Assembly: GCA_037783545.1 (NCBI GenBank)
Contig: JBBELK010000298.1
Span: forward strand, 372,001-436,000
Direction: 5' to 3'
DNA from: Henricia sp. BOLD:AAB3569
Taxonomy: Eukaryota > Echinodermata > Asteroidea > Spinulosida > Echinasteridae
Length of the DNA: 64,000 nucleotides
Shown: positions 62,961-64,000 of the stretch, piece after piece
Numbering within the stretch: position 1 is the first letter of the stretch
Layout of the letters: every line of letters starts with the position of its first letter
Position numbers and translations under genes: made by a program
Notes under the pieces: model-generated
The model's database searches: none
What the model was told of the DNA's origin: nothing
The model's input: only the letters and a program-made list of their open reading frames with translations

Positions 62961-64000
62961 CATTAGAAAGTTGAATCAGTAAAATATTGAAAATTGAATC
63001 TCCTAAGAAATGACAGTCCGCAACAATCAAATTTTTATTTGTTCGGTTTTTACTTTATTTTCCATTTACTATTTTGTGTCAGTAGTTTCACACCACAATT
63101 ATTTTCATCCTATTTACAATATCCAAATTTGGTCAGCCCGAGTTATTTACAAAACGTTTAAAAATTAATATTTTAGACATCTAACTTACACACTCCACTC
63201 TGCGTAATAATTGAAAAATGCCAATTTTGTCAGTTTTTGGCAACAATGATAAACCACACAGAAGATAATTTGTAATTTATACAACAAATGCATAAACACT
63301 CGACAAAACGATATGCATAATTTACTATATTTTTTAGTAATTATAAAAAAGTACAATGCCCCATGAAATCCCTATTTTTCACAAGGCTGGAATAATTATA
63401 TTTTTTTTGTAAAAGCTCGCCTTTATGGTAAAATCAATAATTTTTTGAAAGAATACTTTACTTCCAATGCAGGCTGTAGTATTTACACGAACACAATCAA
63501 AAAGTGACGTCAAGCCAAACAGAAATTAATCAACTGAAAATACTAGTTCACAAAAAACAATAAAAAAAGTAGCATTTTAAACAGAAAACCTTCTTACAAA
63601 ATGACCAGAATGGAACACAGAACAACTGCATCGACAGAAATACTGATATTTATCCTGGAACATGTATAACATTAACATAAATAAACAAATGAGATTGCTT
63701 ACAATGCATAAATAAATTAATGAAACAGGTTAAACATGTTCTGCGCTCAAATAAATAAACAAGTAATAAATACTGAGATCCAATCGACACCCAACGCTAA
63801 ACCTTAGGTTCGTTGCAGCTGTTATAAAAATTCCCACACTGGCAAGTTTTAAAAAAACATGTCACACCCAAAATTATTCTCGACTCAACTCTCGGAAACT
63901 AAATAACTTAACATGCAAAATGTTAATCTTAGCTACCCAACTGTACCAAACACAACTCCACACTAGGGTTGCAGTCGAGTCCATCACGTAAAAAGTCCAT

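Larger units (their letters stand above)
60121..64000. other. Upstream of BCR: no supported coding exon
   Basis: An acceptor-like site at 60132 suggests that the 5' UTR continues in an upstream exon, which I could not place. The stretch holds a fold-back (60328-60751), a nested SINE (61985-62289), a second tRNA-related repeat (62440-62960) and AT-rich DNA from 63000 to 64000. Confidence 0.6.

Noticed and set aside
62448..62966. 172-codon plus-strand open frame
   Set aside because: It runs through tRNA-related repeat text (GRGFEP from the B box) and resembles no protein family.

Overview
The window is nuclear DNA of an animal, most likely a marine invertebrate deuterostome (cephalochordate, hemichordate or echinoderm; I cannot choose between them). 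The reasons are intron-split genes with GT-AG introns of about 0.15-4.7 kb, proteins resembling vertebrate SLC6A4 and BCR, an AT-rich background crowded with miniature inverted-repeat elements, tRNA-derived SINEs and minisatellites, and frequent short tacatgtac runs. It is not prokaryotic: there are no operons, no ribosome binding sites and no CRISPR array.

All three genes I can support lie on the minus strand. (1) At 30-182 is a likely first coding exon of a secreted or membrane protein that runs off the left edge, with a TATA box just upstream. (2) From 14883 down to 4860 is a complete SLC6 monoamine transporter, closest to the serotonin transporter. I rebuilt it from 11 coding exons whose phases all agree; it has 630 codons plus stop, the same length as human SERT, and a TATA box and GC box upstream. 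(3) From 60120 down to 21749 is a complete BCR-type Rho regulator of 22 coding exons and 1090 residues. Its order is an N-terminal coiled coil, an acidic linker with a YxN motif and a proline motif, DH, PH, C2 and RhoGAP domains. The transporter would move monoamine across the plasma membrane with Na+ and Cl-. The BCR protein would control Rho-family GTPases at the membrane and cytoskeleton. Nothing suggests that the genes act in one pathway.

Layout: 1-182, start of an unknown gene; 183-4859, intergenic repeats; 4860-14883, the transporter; 14884-15300, its 5' leader and promoter; 15300-21748, intergenic sequence rich in fold-back elements; 21749-60120, BCR, where introns are over 90% of the length and hold nearly all the repeats; 60121-64000, upstream sequence with a SINE inserted into an older repeat.

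The accessory DNA is layered. At least four unrelated MITE families end at TTAA, including a 140-bp fold-back present three times at exactly the same length. Other element families have TIRs reading CACC(C/G)TGTTTACAC, GGGCTGCGTTCCACTT or GGGCTGCTTTCGAGCG. Two tRNA-derived SINE families are present, one copy with a clear 10-bp target duplication. Tandem arrays include a 28-bp array of about 1.06 kb and a roughly 30-bp array that fills one short BCR intron. I found no convincing new enzymatic or defence system. The most interesting signals are the YENL motif in an invertebrate BCR, the repeat-filled intron whose donor matches a repeat unit, and the nested TTAA elements.
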